Below, piece after piece: positions 45,541-60,200 of a stretch of DNA of 64,000 bases. Below the pieces are notes generated by a model. That model did not search any database and was not told where the DNA came from. It saw only the letters and a list, made by a program, of their open reading frames with translations. Every line of letters starts with the position of its first letter. The stretch's first letter is position 1. The stretch lies in assembly GCA_905182985.1 (NCBI GenBank), contig CAJJDN010000007.1, positions 53,443 to 117,442 on the forward strand, given 5' to 3'. The translations under genes and the position numbers were made by a program. This DNA is from Paramecium sonneborni (taxonomy: Eukaryota > Ciliophora > Oligohymenophorea > Peniculida > Parameciidae).

Positions 45541-48250
45541 TCAAAAAGATCTATTTTCTGGTTTAAGATATTTAAATATGATATCTGCAGTAGCAAATTA
45601 GTAATTTTCTAAAGCTATATCCATAGCTGTTTGCCCAATATACTATAAAAGTTATTTAAAAATGAATACATTTTATGTATTGACATCTGCACCATTTTTT
45701 AATAGATATTCAACAATTAATGTAGCTCCACATTTTGATGCTGATATTAACATTGTATTACCTTCGTCATTTTAATAATTAATATCAAAAGTAGCTTCTA
45801 ATTTCAGTATTTCTTTTAAATCTGATAATCGATGTTCTTCAATTATCATAAATATTTTTTCTGTCAAAGTTTTATCTTCATTTTTTGTTTATTAGATCAT
45901 CATATTTCTAAATAATAAAGAATATGGATCCATAGATAATTAATTAGGATTTGTTTATTTATTATTTTATTGAGTCTATTAATTTTACTTAATAATTATT
46001 TATTATTCTTTTTCTTTAACTACTGATAAATTATTAACTTTAGATATTTATGATTAAGATTGTATTTTAGTTACTCCTTAAACTTATAAGAATTTTTATA
46101 ATGGTTCTTTATATTATTATTATAAATAAATTACTTCTTGATGCATTCCTAACTAATCCTTATTAATTTTAACTACCATTCTTTTATGTTTTTGTCTCAC
46201 TCTAATATAAATTAATTTATTATACAATATTTGATGGAGATTCAGATCTACTCTTTGTACCTGGAGGTAATGATAAAGTCATTAAATTCATTTATTTTGG
46301 TATTGTTTCTATTGTGGTTTCTCTTTAATGACGTGATTTTAACATATTTGAACATTTCAAAGAAGTATTATCCATTAAACTATTACTTTGTTATTAATAG
46401 CAAAATTTTATAAATCTTTTTTCAGCATTGTTCATCAGATGTTTAAAATTATCTTCAAATAATCCTACACATATTATTTCATATTTCTTCATAAATTTCT
46501 ACAGATATTTTTTTCTATCTCTTCTATGTATTCTTAAAAATAGCCTATTTATAGCTTCCAAATCTATCTAAATATTTAAAATATACGAGGTTAATGTGGC
46601 AATTCATAATCTATATGGATTATCTATTTTATATCATTTTCAAAAGCTATTATCTCCATATGCAAAAGTTTATTCTTTGATTCATCCGAAATTGTTGAAA
46701 TTATAGATTTTATGAATTTTTCTTTTTAATTACTTTGACTAAATAAACCAGAAGAACATAAAAATTTTAATTTCATTCCTTCATCATATGAATATTCCAT
46801 CTAACTTTTGCTAGTAAGATAACTATAATCAGATATCATGATTGAATTCTAAGAATCGTAAGGTTCTGGGCATCTGTAAATTACACTATTAATATCTAGT
46901 AATCTTGTTGTTTGAAAGTCTTACTTAACTATAAATAATAGTTACTATAATTGATTGATCTAGAAGAGTTTTTGATATCAAAAGTTATTGATCAATTCTG
47001 GAATCTTATCTAATTATGTCTTAAATTATTTCATCTTCTCTTTTTTCTTTTAGTTTGTTTTAATTTAAACATTTCAAGATATAATTCTACAGATAATAGC
47101 GAATAAATTAAGTTGCTTTGTCTGAATGAAATTCATCAGTGATCTAATCATTAATATTTTAAAGTTTATTGATTTTTCTAAATATTTAGAATAATTACTT
47201 ATTGAACATATTTTTAGAAACAAGAGAATAAATATTAGATTTTTTTGTATTTTTGATTTCAAGAACTTCGTTTTATTACTATAATATTTTAGTTGAATCT
47301 TCTTCCATATATTGAGGAATATAAAATTCCATTTTATTTTATTTTTATTCTTCAGTACATTCAATAAGAACTTTAATTTTCTTTTTATTATTAATAGGGA
47401 ATTGTGGAGTAGTAGCACTTATTGATGGTTACTTAACAATATCTTAAGGTTTCTCTTTAATTGCTTCTATAAGACTTTTCATAGGTTTTAGAGATTCATC
47501 TTAGTGAGTTAAAGTAATTTAAGAGCTAAATTTAGTATGTTTTTTAGGTATAGCAGATAATTACTATTAAAATAACATTTCTTTGGAATTATGTAAAGAT
47601 TATTATGGAAGATATTAAGTTTAAGTTTAAGTTTATAAAAAAATGTTAGATTTAAACATTTAAGTATCTGTGGCAATTTTATTTTTAAGTTCTTTTTCTT
47701 CTGATCTTTCTCTTTAAGTTTTAAGCAACTAAATGATTTTTCTTAAGATTCTTGAACTTCTATCTTAAAATATTTCAAGTTCATTTATTTTGATTTTACA
47801 TATGATTTTATTTTTTTTTTAGAGTTCTGGTAATTTTTATTTTAATATTAACTCTTCACAAAGTACATCAATAAATTAAGGTTGATTTAGATTAATTTAT
47901 TAAACTTCTTAAATCTCTTTTATTTCAGGTTCCCATACTTGAATTGAAGGTTGAGTTTTAATTCTTTAAGAAAGAACTACTCCACTCGGTTTTCTGCTTA
48001 TAATAATAATAGATTTTTTTAATTAATTAACAACAGGTTAATCTTATTCTGTTTTAGCTCTTATTGAAGAGGGTTATAATTCAGGTAATTTTATAGCAGT
48101 CTCATTTTTTCTTTTATGTTTTTTACGAGTGAAAGTTAAATAAGATGGAGGTTTTTATTCAATTGATCTTGTCACAGCTGAATTAGTACTCACTTATGAT
48201 ATGGGTTTAATTAGTGATTTTACATAGTAATTATTCTCAAATTATTTCAT
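45541..48250 (-). CDS. Large disordered protein with C-terminal ankyrin repeats
   Basis: The ATG at 48250 gives MKQFENNYYVKSLIKPISQ. The first ~450 residues are Lys/Gln/Ser-rich (RKKHKRKNETAIKLPELQ, ILRKIIQLLKTQRERSEEK). A folded-looking middle follows (NMFNKQLFQIFRKINKLQN, NSVIYRCPEPYDSQNS, LEAINRLFLRIHRRDRKKY, LFEDNFKHLMNNAEKRF). The C-terminus holds ankyrin repeats (EGNTMLISASKCGATLIVEY, LLKNGADVN, then GQTAMDIALENYQFATADII). Introns: 22 nt (AAG, skipping a TAG five bases earlier), 23 nt (TAG), 28 nt (AAG), possibly a phase-neutral 27-nt one in the ankyrin part; about 879 codons. Function unknown. Confidence 0.72.
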
Positions 48251-48954
48251 TTATTATAAAAATAATTTATTTCAAATTAGAAAAGTATTCTATAATATAA
48301 AATCATAGATCAATTTAAATGATCTATATGACAAATATATAGATTAAAATATGGATATATTATATGTTATTTTTAATTTTATTAAATTAAACACTAAAAT
48401 AAATATAGTTTAATAGATATTTTAGATATATTATATTATCATGATATTAGTAAATGTACTTTTCAATTCATTTATTTATTAATACTTAATATTGATAGAT
48501 TTTGTAGTACTTTAAGATTAAAAATATTATTAATTTTAATTAATTGGTTTAAAGTAAATTTAATACTTTTTAGAGGGGTATTTTTTATATATGTATTCTT
48601 AATAATTTGATTTTCAATGCAAAAAATATAAAAAAATTATAAGAACATGAGAAATTGCGTAATTCTGGGGATTTTTTTTTGATAGAGGAAGCAATATTTA
48701 TGATAAATTTTCTAGAGTAAATAAAATAAATAAATTATAAAATAGAGATTTTATTTGTATTATAAATTTTTGGAACTGTAAAAGTAAAATTAATTTAATT
48801 CTAGATTCCTACTCCTATATAATCACTAATGTTTGCTCTTATTTTATTTTTGATAAGCATGATGATCCTTATAAACCATAAATACTTATTAAATAAATAA
48901 AATATTATTAAATAATAGATATATATATATTATATCAATTATTTAATATAATAA
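48251..48954. other. Divergent intergenic region, no gene supported
   Basis: About 700 bp of extremely A+T-rich sequence between two divergent starts. No conserved motif, RNA gene or credible exon seen. Confidence 0.6.
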
Positions 48955-49414
48955 ATGAAAAACTTAAACAAAAGTAATCATCAAAAAAATGAAATTGCAC
49001 AAAGTGAAAAATTATTACGTGATCTTGACTTGTATTAAAAAATATTTCTATAAACAAAATATGAAAATAAAAAATAACAATCTATATCGATCAGAAGGCT
49101 TTTGCCAAATAAATAATTTTCGTAGCATTAATAACAATCATAATAATTATTTAGTCATCCAAGTCTTTAATGTTTTAATACTTAACTTGATTAAGAAACT
49201 AGCTATTCTCATCATTAAAAATAAGTATAATATCAATATACTTTAGGAAAAAAGAAGAAAAAAAATTGCCATCTCTATGATTGATTGCACTAAAATTTTT
49301 TAAATTTCCAATAAAACCTAATATTAACCACAAAACAAACCTCTATAGTCGTTAATGCAAAAGATTGTCATTGTAAACCATCAAGGTAGACCATAAACCT
49401 ATTATATGAAATGA
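48955..49414 (+). CDS. Small hypothetical protein (145 aa)
   Basis: The ATG at 48955 gives MKNLNKSNHQKNEIAQSEKL, then LLRDLDLYQKIFLQTKYENK and a Q/S/H-rich centre (FSQHQQQSQQLFSHPSLQ). A 22-nt intron (GTATAATA...TTTAG) joins HHQKQ to EKRRKKIAISMIDCTKIFQ; the end is IVIVNHQGRPQTYYMK. 146 codons with stop. No known domain. Another frame from 48989 is open but less protein-like and shares the second exon. Confidence 0.55.
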
Positions 49415-50013
49415 TTTATATAAATAATTTTATTGTTTTCATTATATACTTACAAATTTATTTTTATTATTAACAATTTATTAATCTAAATATTATAAAT
49501 ATAAAATATGTATCATTTTAGTTTAATTCAGTCTATCAAGAAAGATATCATATAAATTCTTAATATTAAAGAACAAGGTTTCTATTTTAAGTATAATTAT
49601 GGAACATAATGTTTAACTCTATGATTTTTATTATATTTTATATAACTAATAAATATTAAAGATTTATCTATCTATATAGGATTTGAGAAGAAAATTGAAA
49701 TTTATTAATTTCCTATAAATAGATTTTGCATTTATTAATTTTGTTGTGTTAATAATTATAAAAATGAATAAATACTAGTTGTTTGATTCTTTTTTTAATT
49801 TAAACTAATTATTGTTATTTAAGTTACTTAAAAGATTCTTAATTTATTGGAATTTCAATATAGTAATTCAAATAAATATGAGAAATTAAATTGCTATTTT
49901 GAATTAGAATTAATTAAGTTTTTAATATTATTTTATGATTGAATAAATTAATAATTGAGAATAGAACTTAAAGTGAATGATATTTTAAAATAGAAATAAA
50001 TTTAAATTGATAT
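49415..50013. other. Convergent intergenic region, no gene supported
   Basis: A+T-rich sequence between convergent stops; nothing supported. Confidence 0.6.
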
Positions 50014-52241
50014 TCAATTTTCTAATTCATTTTCAAAATCGTCTTATTCATAATTATCTGATTTATTAGTTTTATTTTTGATTTAATATTAAAGTTCACT
50101 TTGAGAATAATCTTCATTCTAATCATTTTAATCTATTTAATAATCATCATCATTAATATCATTATCTTCTACATAATATTTATCTTCATCATCATCTTCT
50201 TAGGATTATTTTGCTTTAATTTATTTATGAAAAGCTTATTAATATAATTATTCTTCATCTTCTTAATTATCTTCATCTTCTTAATTATCTTCATCTTCTT
50301 CTTCTTAAAGTAATTATAATTCATAAAAATTAGGTTCAGAATAACTTCTGATTAATCCATTTTTCAATAGATAAGTTTATGAAGATTTATCAATTGCTTA
50401 TTCTAATTATGGATCATAAACTTTTTAATCAACATCAAATAAAGATAATATTTATTCTTATTTTAAGCGAAGTTGTTTAAAAAAGAAAGAATTTCTTTTG
50501 GAGGATCCAGTATAATACTTTTATAATTCATCAAGAGCATTTTCATCATCATGATCCATAGAATCACAAAATTCTTTTAAATATTTAAATATAAGAGATC
50601 CATTTAATTTTCTTATATTTTGACAATCTTTGATTATCTAACTGTATAATATATAATATGTACTTTTAATAAAAGATATTAATATTCAATTTATTTGAGA
50701 CTTAATTTATTTTACTATTTTAAAAATAAATCAAGTAGTTAAAATAAATCAGAATATTTAAAAGTTTATCCAACAAGTTTAGATTCTAAAAGTGATATAA
50801 TATTAAAGAACAGTTTTGATAGATATATTTCTAATATTTTGGATTCTACTTTATCATAAATAGGCCAGAATCCAATAATATTGATAAATTCTGATTTAAC
50901 AAATTCATTTTATTATGTTAAATTGATATTAATATTATATGGATATTTTTGATTATGTTTTTCTATGAGATATCTAGCTAGTAACATAGCATCTGGTTTA
51001 TCTAATAAAAATGGCTATTTAGTTAGTTTATCATGAAGAGAACTAAAATCTATAGTTGATGAACCCTAATTAAAAAGATAACGACCTAATTTAACAATAG
51101 GAATTGATGCAGAACTTAATCTTAATCTAAGTTCCAATCCTAAATATAATTAAATTATAAATACTTATTTCTGTTAATTCTTATTACCTAACAGGTTCAT
51201 CTATTAAATCCATCATTGATCGATTAACACTTGAACTTAGTACATTATTATTATTATTATTATTAGTACTATTATTTAAATTGTTATTTATTTTAAATGA
51301 TTGATCTCTTTTTGTAGAATTATTTAAAGATTTATCCATAAATTTTTAAGGATTAGGTTTCTTAATAGTAATTTATTTAGTTTATTTAGTTGATATCGAT
51401 ATTCTATCTATATCATTTCTAAGATCTTATATTTATTTATCTTTAATTTTCAATTTATTTTTAGCTTCACTTTAATATTTATTGTATATTTTATCTAATT
51501 CTTGATATGCTTAAACCATCTATTATAATTTCTCAGATAGAGCCTTATTCTCATCCATATAATATTCTAATTCCTCTTACATTTATTTAATTAATTATTC
51601 TCTCTACATTAACATTTCTTTTAATTTATTTTATTCATTTTCAAATTACTTTTAATAAATGTTATCAGTTATCAATTATTCTATAATCTAAGATAAACGT
51701 ATTGTTTCATCTTAAAATTATTTACATTCAATTTCTAATTCTGTTAATTTAGTATATTTAGATGCTTTCTTTATTGTTTATAGTTCTTATTTTGAATCAT
51801 TAAGTTGTTCATTTAATTGTTTCACTTAAGTTTTTAAATTTAATATCATTTAATTATCTTAAGTAGGAGTTTGATAAAATCTTTTCATATTGCCTGTCTA
51901 TTCCATTTCTTCTATTATATTAGAGCATTTCACTAAATCTTTCTTTATGTTATTATCAATTAATATTTACTTCTAAATTAACATTTTTCGTCTTTAATTT
52001 TGTATTCTCATCTCTTAATTAGTTTACTATCATTTTTAATTGTTGACTCTCTTCAAACAACCTTTCCCAATCCATCTTCTATGTAGAACCACTTGGCTTA
52101 CTATGTTTTATTCCAATTGGTAATTTATAAGGACTATAATACAACTATATTATTATCTTATTACTTTGATGATTTATTTTGTTCTTTATTTACTTTCTCT
52201 TATTCCCTTGATTAACATCCAGATGCACTTGAAGGTCTCAT
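50014..52241 (-). CDS. Coiled-coil protein with conserved-looking domain and acidic tail
   Basis: The ATG at 52241 gives MRPSSASGCQSREQEKVNKE. A 31-nt intron leads to NPYKLPIGIKHSKPSGSTQ and a coiled coil (MDWERLFEESQQLKMIVNQL). After a run of Asn and Ser and a 25-nt intron comes a folded-looking block: LGRYLFNQGSSTIDFSSLHD, LLDKPDAMLLARYLIEKHNQ, GFWPIYDKVESKILEIYLSK, LLESKLVGQTFKYSDLFQLL, and ALDELQKYYTGSS. The tail is strongly acidic with repeats of EDEDNQ and DDDED. Family not recognised; the central block would be the part to search. Confidence 0.68.
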
Positions 52242-52405
52242 TTTATTTAATATTTACTAAACTAATTAAGTATAAATATTATAATCTCCTAATTTTACAT
52301 ATTTATTAATTTATGTCTTATATCAAATATGATAATTACAATTACTACAGCAAACTATTCTCATTTTACTTAACTACTATATTATAATAAATTATAATTA
52401 AAATT

Positions 52406-54104
52406 ATGAATGAAATTCATAAAGGATAATAACATGAAGGACCCTAATTAAAACATATAAGTTATGAAGATAAATTAGAGTTCTATCGGAATGTAAGATA
52501 ATGGCATAATAAATTCGTCTATTAATAATTTGATTTAAGTGGATTGAAAGGTCTTCATTTAGATAAAAATGAAAAATTCAACGTCTTAAAAGAACAATTG
52601 ACATCATTCAATAAATAAGTATACTTACATAGTAAATTAGTTACAATAAGCAGAAGTTAGTAAAATAACTCCTTAGAATTTTCCTACACGTTATAATTTT
52701 CATTGTCAGATTTTATAATTGTTAAGAGAAGCTTTATTATCAACAAATAAGGATTAATAAGAAGAATTCATTTAGAAAATATATGATTGGAATAATTAAG
52801 AATAGAGTAGATCAATAAAAAGCAGATGTAAACATACTCAATCAGTTGATTTTAAATATGAAAGTTCTAATTTTGATGGTACAACAAATGATGAAACAAA
52901 AAGACATTTTTTAGATTTTAATGAACAAAAGTAATTGCCTAGCTAAATCATTTAAGAAAACATCAAGGATTTTAAATAATAATAAAGAACTATTCATAAA
53001 GAAATAGATCCTCCTGATGTTAGGTATCAAATTTCAAGTTTATTTAAAGATTATAATAATACTCTAGAAAAAAATTGATTCAATAACAATTATAGATATC
53101 TCAAATAAAACCAGATACTTAATCATCTTTTTTTCCAACATAAAATAATTTAAATAGATTTTCTGTTTATGAATAATAGTAATAAGAAAATGATATAGAA
53201 AATGAAGAAAATAAAATGCCAATTGAACCAGTCAAAGTATTTCTTAAGGATGATTAAGACATAAGTATATAAAGATAATAAAGTAAATCTTTTGAAATTA
53301 GATAAAATTATTAATAATATTAACCATCTAATTAAGAGATTGAAGTATCTTTATAATAAAGATGGATTACTAATAGATATAAAGAACATTAAACTTAAAA
53401 AGAAGATTAAGAATTAGTAGAATCTATGTTAAAATGGTCAAAAAATAAATCAAGAATTCAAAAAGAAATGGATAGAAGATAAGATTCATCATAATTTGGA
53501 AGCAGATATAAACAATTAGAATATAGTCCAGATTCTCCTTTGTAAACAAAGAAGTAATATTATATTGGTTATGATCCAAAAGTTATTAATTTAAAATAAT
53601 TACCTATAATTGTGAATACTTCAAAAAACAATTCCTTTAGAACAATGATAGAAATGTAAGAATTAGTTTCTAAATAAAAAATTGAAACAACAAAAAAGAA
53701 ATATACAAGTTTATTGAATTTATCAAATATTGAAATTACACCATTGAAAGCTTAATAATCATTATCTATATATGGTAAGTCTGATTAAAAAGATAGATCA
53801 ATATCATAAAAAAATAAGATTGCAAGTGTAATAGATGCATTTAGTCCTGATAAAGTTTCTGAAGAATAATTAAAAGAAGTATTTGAAGTATTTTTTTATA
53901 GATAATTAAAAATAGATAAAAAATAGAATGGCTAAACATAAAATAGTTGTTCCATTAAAAAAAATAATGACTGGTTTAATTGCTCCAACAGTAGATAAAA
54001 ATAGTCTTTATGATAAAATTCCAGATATTGGATCAATGATAATGAGTAATCCTTTTGAAGTTGCAAAAAAAACAAAGAAAAAAAAGAAAAAGAAGAAGGA
54101 ATGA
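52406..54104 (+). CDS. Hypothetical Q-rich protein with apparent -1 frameshift in an A7 run
   Basis: The ATG at 52406 gives MNEIHKGQQHEGPQLKHIS. A 22-nt intron (TAG) precedes LQQAEVSKITPQNFPTRYN. The frame runs to SLFKDYNNTLEK, where an A7 run (53068-53074) makes the next codons end in TGA. Adding one A would continue LIQQQLQISQIKPDTQSSF into the long downstream frame, and no intron fits. The rest is polar and Q/K-rich (KVFLKDDQDISIQRQQ, KWSKNKSRIQKEMDRRQ, YYIGYDPKVINLKQLP). A 28-nt intron (TAG) near 53890 leads to KHKIVVPLKKIMTGLIAPTV and a final Lys-rich tail. Total length is one base short of a whole number of codons, consistent with a missing base. Confidence 0.65.
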
Positions 54105-54278
54105 ATTTATATACTAAATTTATAACACTTTTAATGGTTATACAAATTTATTTTATAATAGAATATATTATGTATATCAAATGATGTGATTTTAAAGTTA
54201 TTTATATATAAAATTGATTCTGTGTATCAAATTTCAAATAAGCTTATTATTATAATAATAAAATTAAATTAGGTTCAA

Positions 54279-57200
54279 ATGAGTCAACCTATTACTTATT
54301 CATCATTAATATCACTTTCTTTAGCTAAACATCCTCAAGTTTATATCTATACAGATGGATTTATGAGTAGTGAGTTTACATTAATTAGTTTTAATAGTGT
54401 TCATGGAAATCTATTTCATGATTTTCAAAACACTGTTTTTAGAATTATTCCTGTTTTAAACTTTAAATGGACTTAAAAATTATTGAAAGAAATTGTTTAA
54501 GAGGATTTCTAAAAACTAAGTGAAATTTAAGGTAATTCATTATTTTATAAAAGTCGTAAAATCAAGAAAAGGAATGATTTAGAGTTTAAGAACTAATTTA
54601 GATGGAGAAGTGACATCAAACATTTCATTAACTAGTAAATTAACAGGAGTCCCTTTAATATTTGGTTCATCTACTTTTATGTTAGTTCATGTTACCTCTC
54701 TAAAATTTTTAACATTAAATGATGAAAATCCAGAAGATTTACATTTTTAATTAAAAGATTTTCCTGATGAAGGTAGCATAATGAAATTTACTCCCTGTTT
54801 AAATTTTTAGAAATTACGAACAAACATAGTTTACAATAAAGATGCTGTTATATTATCAAGTACAAAAGTTGTTTGTAATCGACCACCATCTTTATATACA
54901 TTTTATAAAGGATAAGAATATAAATATAAAGAAACAAAAGATAAATAATTAAAGAAACAATTTCAATAGGAAATAAAAAAGAGTAAAATTATAGGGAGTA
55001 TTGAATATTAAACAAGATGGAGAGTTGAAGGATATCATTGTGCAAGTAATAATGAAAAATAATCTGAATTTGATGATTATCTTCATGTAGGAGATGTAAT
55101 TGCACTCTATTTATCAGAATTAAAGTTACATGTAAATGCATTAAAACCTTATGATCCTTTCAAAAAAATATTATAAATATTGAAAATTGAAAATCTTTCT
55201 TCGTCTGAACCTCAAACTAAACAAAAAGATTAATTATTGAAATTAACCAAGACATAATAACATTTAGATAAAGAATTTAATTTAAATTAATCAGATGCTA
55301 AAATATTAAAGAAAATATTAATAGAAGATGTTATTGTTACATTTTAAAATTTTAATTATTTTAATAGTAGTGAATCTTAAAAGAAATTATAAGATTTACC
55401 AAATAGTTGTTTTTGGAAGATTGAAAGTTCAGATTAAATGAGTGGAGGTAGAGTAGATTGGAATAAAACATATAGACTTAGACATTTTTAAACAGGTAGA
55501 TATTTATAAATTACAAAAAATGGAAATTTAGTTGATATGGAATTGATTTCAGAACCTAATTAAAATGCATTATTTAAATTCTCTTAAATTCAAAATTCTG
55601 AAGATGCTGAAGTAACATATATTAAAAGAGATTCATTTTATTATTTATTACATATTGTAACTGGTTAATATTTAGGAATTAGTGATGAAGTAAAAGAAAT
55701 AAATCCTAAAATTGAATAATTAGCAAAAGAAGCAGAAGTTGAAGTTAAATAAGCATATTTATCAGTGGTTTAAAATCATTATACAACTTTTAGAGTTAAA
55801 AAAATTGATTTTTCGGATATGTGGGAAACTTATATGTTATAATATAGTTTACCATTCTTTTTAGAAGCAATAGATTATATTTAAAAATTACATTAAAGAC
55901 ATATTGTTAATAGTATGATAGCATATAATGATGAAGATGTAAAAAGTAAATTACATTTCTATTCAATATTTTTAAAATTAGATAGAATGTTGGATATGTA
56001 TTGTGAATTTATTAATAATAAATTGATTTCTAATATTAGTACAAAATAAGAATATTCATATATTGTAACAAATAGATAAAATGTAGTAAGGGAATAAAAT
56101 ATTTTTATATTATTAGTTTGGATGTTATTTAGATGTTTTCCAAATAGATAAATAATAGAAAAATATCCATAAAAGTTTGAATCGATGAAAAATGATTTTA
56201 TGGATGAAAAAGATTTTATATTTCGTGTATCATCTTTTTTATAAAGTAATACACTTAGACATCATCCAAGAATGCTAATTAAATTAGAAGATGGACATAA
56301 TAAAAGATAAATTTATTTATCATATAAAGTATATATGACAATTAAAGATTTCTGTAAAGATAATAGAGGTAATTAAAGAACTTTGATGAAATTATTAAAT
56401 ATTTTTTATAATCATATAGGTTTAGGAGATTAGATTGTAGATACATTAGCTAATTCTATATCCAAGACTAAATCTATTTTATAGTAATTACCAAAAACAA
56501 TGATTAATATACCTTAAAAGGCTAATTCAGATGAAAACCATAATTAATCAGCATCATAAGATAAGTCTTAATTGTAAGTTGATTAAAACAAAGTAGTAGA
56601 TTAATCTAATTTATCAATGACTTAAAATAAAAGTAGAGATAGGGTTTCTTAGAAAGAAATTGAATTATAGAGAGAAAAAGAAAAAGAATAATAAAAATTA
56701 AAAGAATAAGCAGAAAAATAAAAAGAAAAGGAAAAATAATAAAAAAATGAAAGTAATTCATTATAAGCAATTATTTTAAAATTACTTGAATTTCCTCCTT
56801 TCTCTAAACCAGATATAATATATTTATTGGCTACTGTATGTTAATCTTAAGAATCACCAGTTTTTGTTAATTAAAATTTAATATATAGAGCATTCTTTGA
56901 AAATAAGGCTATTTATAATCATGCTTTTATGAAATTAACATATAAATTTGGAGATTTATTACTTACTTGTTAAGATAAAAATGATTAACCAGTAACTATT
57001 AAATTTTTAGATTTTTTTGATGATCCAAGATTAGAAACTGGATCTAATTATTAAAGATAATTTGAATATATAAAAAATGAATTAAATTTAATAGCAAATT
57101 TATGTTTAAGTAGAAATACTTTAGCTTGTAAAACATTTTAATAAACATTTTTATTTAATAAAACATTACCATTTGTTGAGAATATTAATCTTAAAGAAGA

Positions 57201-60200
57201 AATAAGAGCAGTCTTTTTAAAATTAATAAGAGTTTTGTATATAGATTAAGAACCTTATTAAACATAAAAAAGACCAGAATTAGTAAGAGAAATCATTTAT
57301 GATAAATCAATTTTGACAACTAAATTACTGAAATAAGATGGTGGTATTTTATCAATGTTAAAAATGAATGCTAATAATTATGTATCATTTGAAGAAATTT
57401 AAAAACGTTAATTAGAACCATTGATTTCTAAAGATACTATTTTATATTAAACTATGAGAGTTAAAAAATTAAAATAATAATAAATAAATTGGGAAAGAAT
57501 TTAAAAAGAATAAGCTATAGATGAATCTGAAGTAGAAGAATCAGAAGAAGTTAAAAAGTTTTTATAATCATTAATTAAAATTTTAATTTAACATATTTAA
57601 GAATCTGCTTAAAAATTAACAACCTTAAAATAAAGAAGATTAATTTATAATATATTGACTTTAGAAGTTATTTAAATTGTTAAATTAATATTTTAATTTG
57701 GTTTTTTTAATTAAGAATATATGAAACCACCAAATTAACATACAAAGAAATCATAAGCAATTATGAGAGAAATTGAAAAATAGATTAAGAATTCAGAAAT
57801 TGAATAAATTATATAATTATTAGCTTAATTATTAGAATATGATGAATAATATAATTAAGCTTTAGATAATGCTAATGTTTAAAGAAAATATATTGAAAAT
57901 AAACTTAAAAGAGATGAAAAAAAGAAAAAAAATGCATTTGATGATTTAGCTAATTTGGGTAATATTAATCTAGATATGATGAATTTATTGGATGGTGCAG
58001 AGAAATCTAAAAAAGAAAGAAAAATAATTCATTAGGATATTGAAATGGAAATCACAAATGATCCATTATTTAGAAAAGTTAAATAATTAAAAAAGATATT
58101 AGATAAATGCTCGAATAAAACTTTTTCAATTAAATAAGAAGATTAATTTACATAATATGAAGTTTAAATTAAAATGGAAATTTGTGAAATCTTTATATTG
58201 ATGTTAGGAATGAGATAAGATTTTTTAATTGATAATGCAATTGATTTCTTTAAATAATAATTTGTTCCATATTAAGTAAGTAATTTGGAAGATAAACATA
58301 CATATACTGATTTATTACCAGAATTAGGAATTGAAGTAGGATAAGATGTTGATTAAATTTCTATTATGAAAGAATATTCTGAAAAATTTTAGACTGTAAG
58401 AAACTTTGATATAATTCTTGATAGACCATTTTATGAAACATTAATATTGTCATTGTTTTTTTCAACAGATGCAAAATTATCAAATAAAATTGTTGAATTA
58501 ATTGAAAAATATTCTAGTTAAAGATTTGATTTAGTTTAAAATTTAACAGAATTATAAGTTGTTGTATCTATGGAAACAATTGCTTTTTATAAAAAATGGT
58601 CAAGACTATTAAATAAATTAAAAAGAAATATTCCAAATTGTTAAGCATGGTTATAATTAGATACTCCTTAAAAATTAAATGGTAGAAATGAAACTAATTT
58701 CTAAAAAAATTTAAAATTAATTAAAAAAATTATTGATGTTTTTTAAGAAAATGCTGGTGATAATTAAAGAATGAAAATAAAATAAAGAATATTCAAACAT
58801 GTAGGAGGATTTGATTCTATGAATGAATTAATGTTATCTTGTATGATTATGATAGTTAATAATAGATCTGTATTTTTATTTAAAGAAGCACCTACTAGTT
58901 TTTAATAATATTAATAACATTTAGCTAAACTGATTTTGTAATTATTAGAATGTATTCTTTAAATTATGGTATTTTTTGGAAAGAATTCAATAGAGAACTA
59001 AGAATTAGTATTTCACAAAATTGTGCCTCATTTGACCAAATATAGGAGAAACAACTTTACTCAATCACAATTCATAACTGATTTATTAAATGATAATCCT
59101 AAATTAACTTAGCATATTAATAGAGACAGGGAAATTGAATACTTTTTTAAATTAATCAAAAAGCATGGAAGATATACAGAATTTTTAGACTTTTTCTTAA
59201 TAATTTTAAAAAATGCCGAAAGTAATAAAACTGGTTAAAGTAATGTTTTATCAATGCATATTATCAATTTTGTTTTAGAAAAAAAATATTTTGAATATTG
59301 CAATGTATTAGTAATTATTATCTCTAGCCATTTGTTCCTTAACCAAAACTTAAAGGGAAGTCATTATTCTATCAACATAAGCCACAATCAGCATATCTTG
59401 GAAAATTTATTATTGTAATTATTATTTATATAATTTATTAGATGTTATCATAATGTTTAAAAAATTATATAGGTGTATCTTTAACATATAGGGCTTAATA
59501 AACTTTTAAATTGAACCTATTATTAGATAGTTTAGTTTAAATATCTTCAGAAGAAAGAGAAACTGCTTTTGAGTAATTTAATTAATTAGAAGTTAAAACT
59601 TGCATTTTTGAAATTATTATGGTAGTATTAGAAAGAGCAGAAAAAAAGAATTTAGAAATAATGTCTTGTTCCTAGAAAATTTAAGAATTTCTTGTACTAG
59701 AATCTTAGTTTTTAAATTCAAGGTAATAATTTTCAAATGCTTAATTAATATATCTATTTTAAAAATAATCTCCATTTCTTTTATCATATTTTAAAGCCTT
59801 TTATAAAGATGCTGGTGCTAAAATATTTTAAAATGCAGAACAGTCAAAAATTGAAAGAAAAAAGATTTAGGAATATGGAAAAGCTTTCTTAAATGCTTTA
59901 AATCATATGAGTTAGAAAACAATAATGGAAGATGCTCCTAAAATAGCTATGGTAGAAGAATTATGTAAAACATTGAAAATTGATATTCCTAAATCATTTA
60001 AAAGATAAGTAAATTCAGATGATGAATAAGATGATGATGCTGAAGAATATGAAGATGAAAATGATGATAAAGCAAAGTAAATTTCTATAGATGTATCAAA
60101 TGAAAATACACATTAAAAAGGTAGTTTTACAACAGGACCACCATTAGTAAATGAAAATACAGCAAGAGCATTTTTATAGAAATTTAAATCATTGAAAGCA

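Noticed and set aside
48989..49246. Open frame MKLHKVKNYYV...
   Set aside because: An overlapping frame from 48955 is more protein-like and joins the second exon with a normal 22-nt intron.
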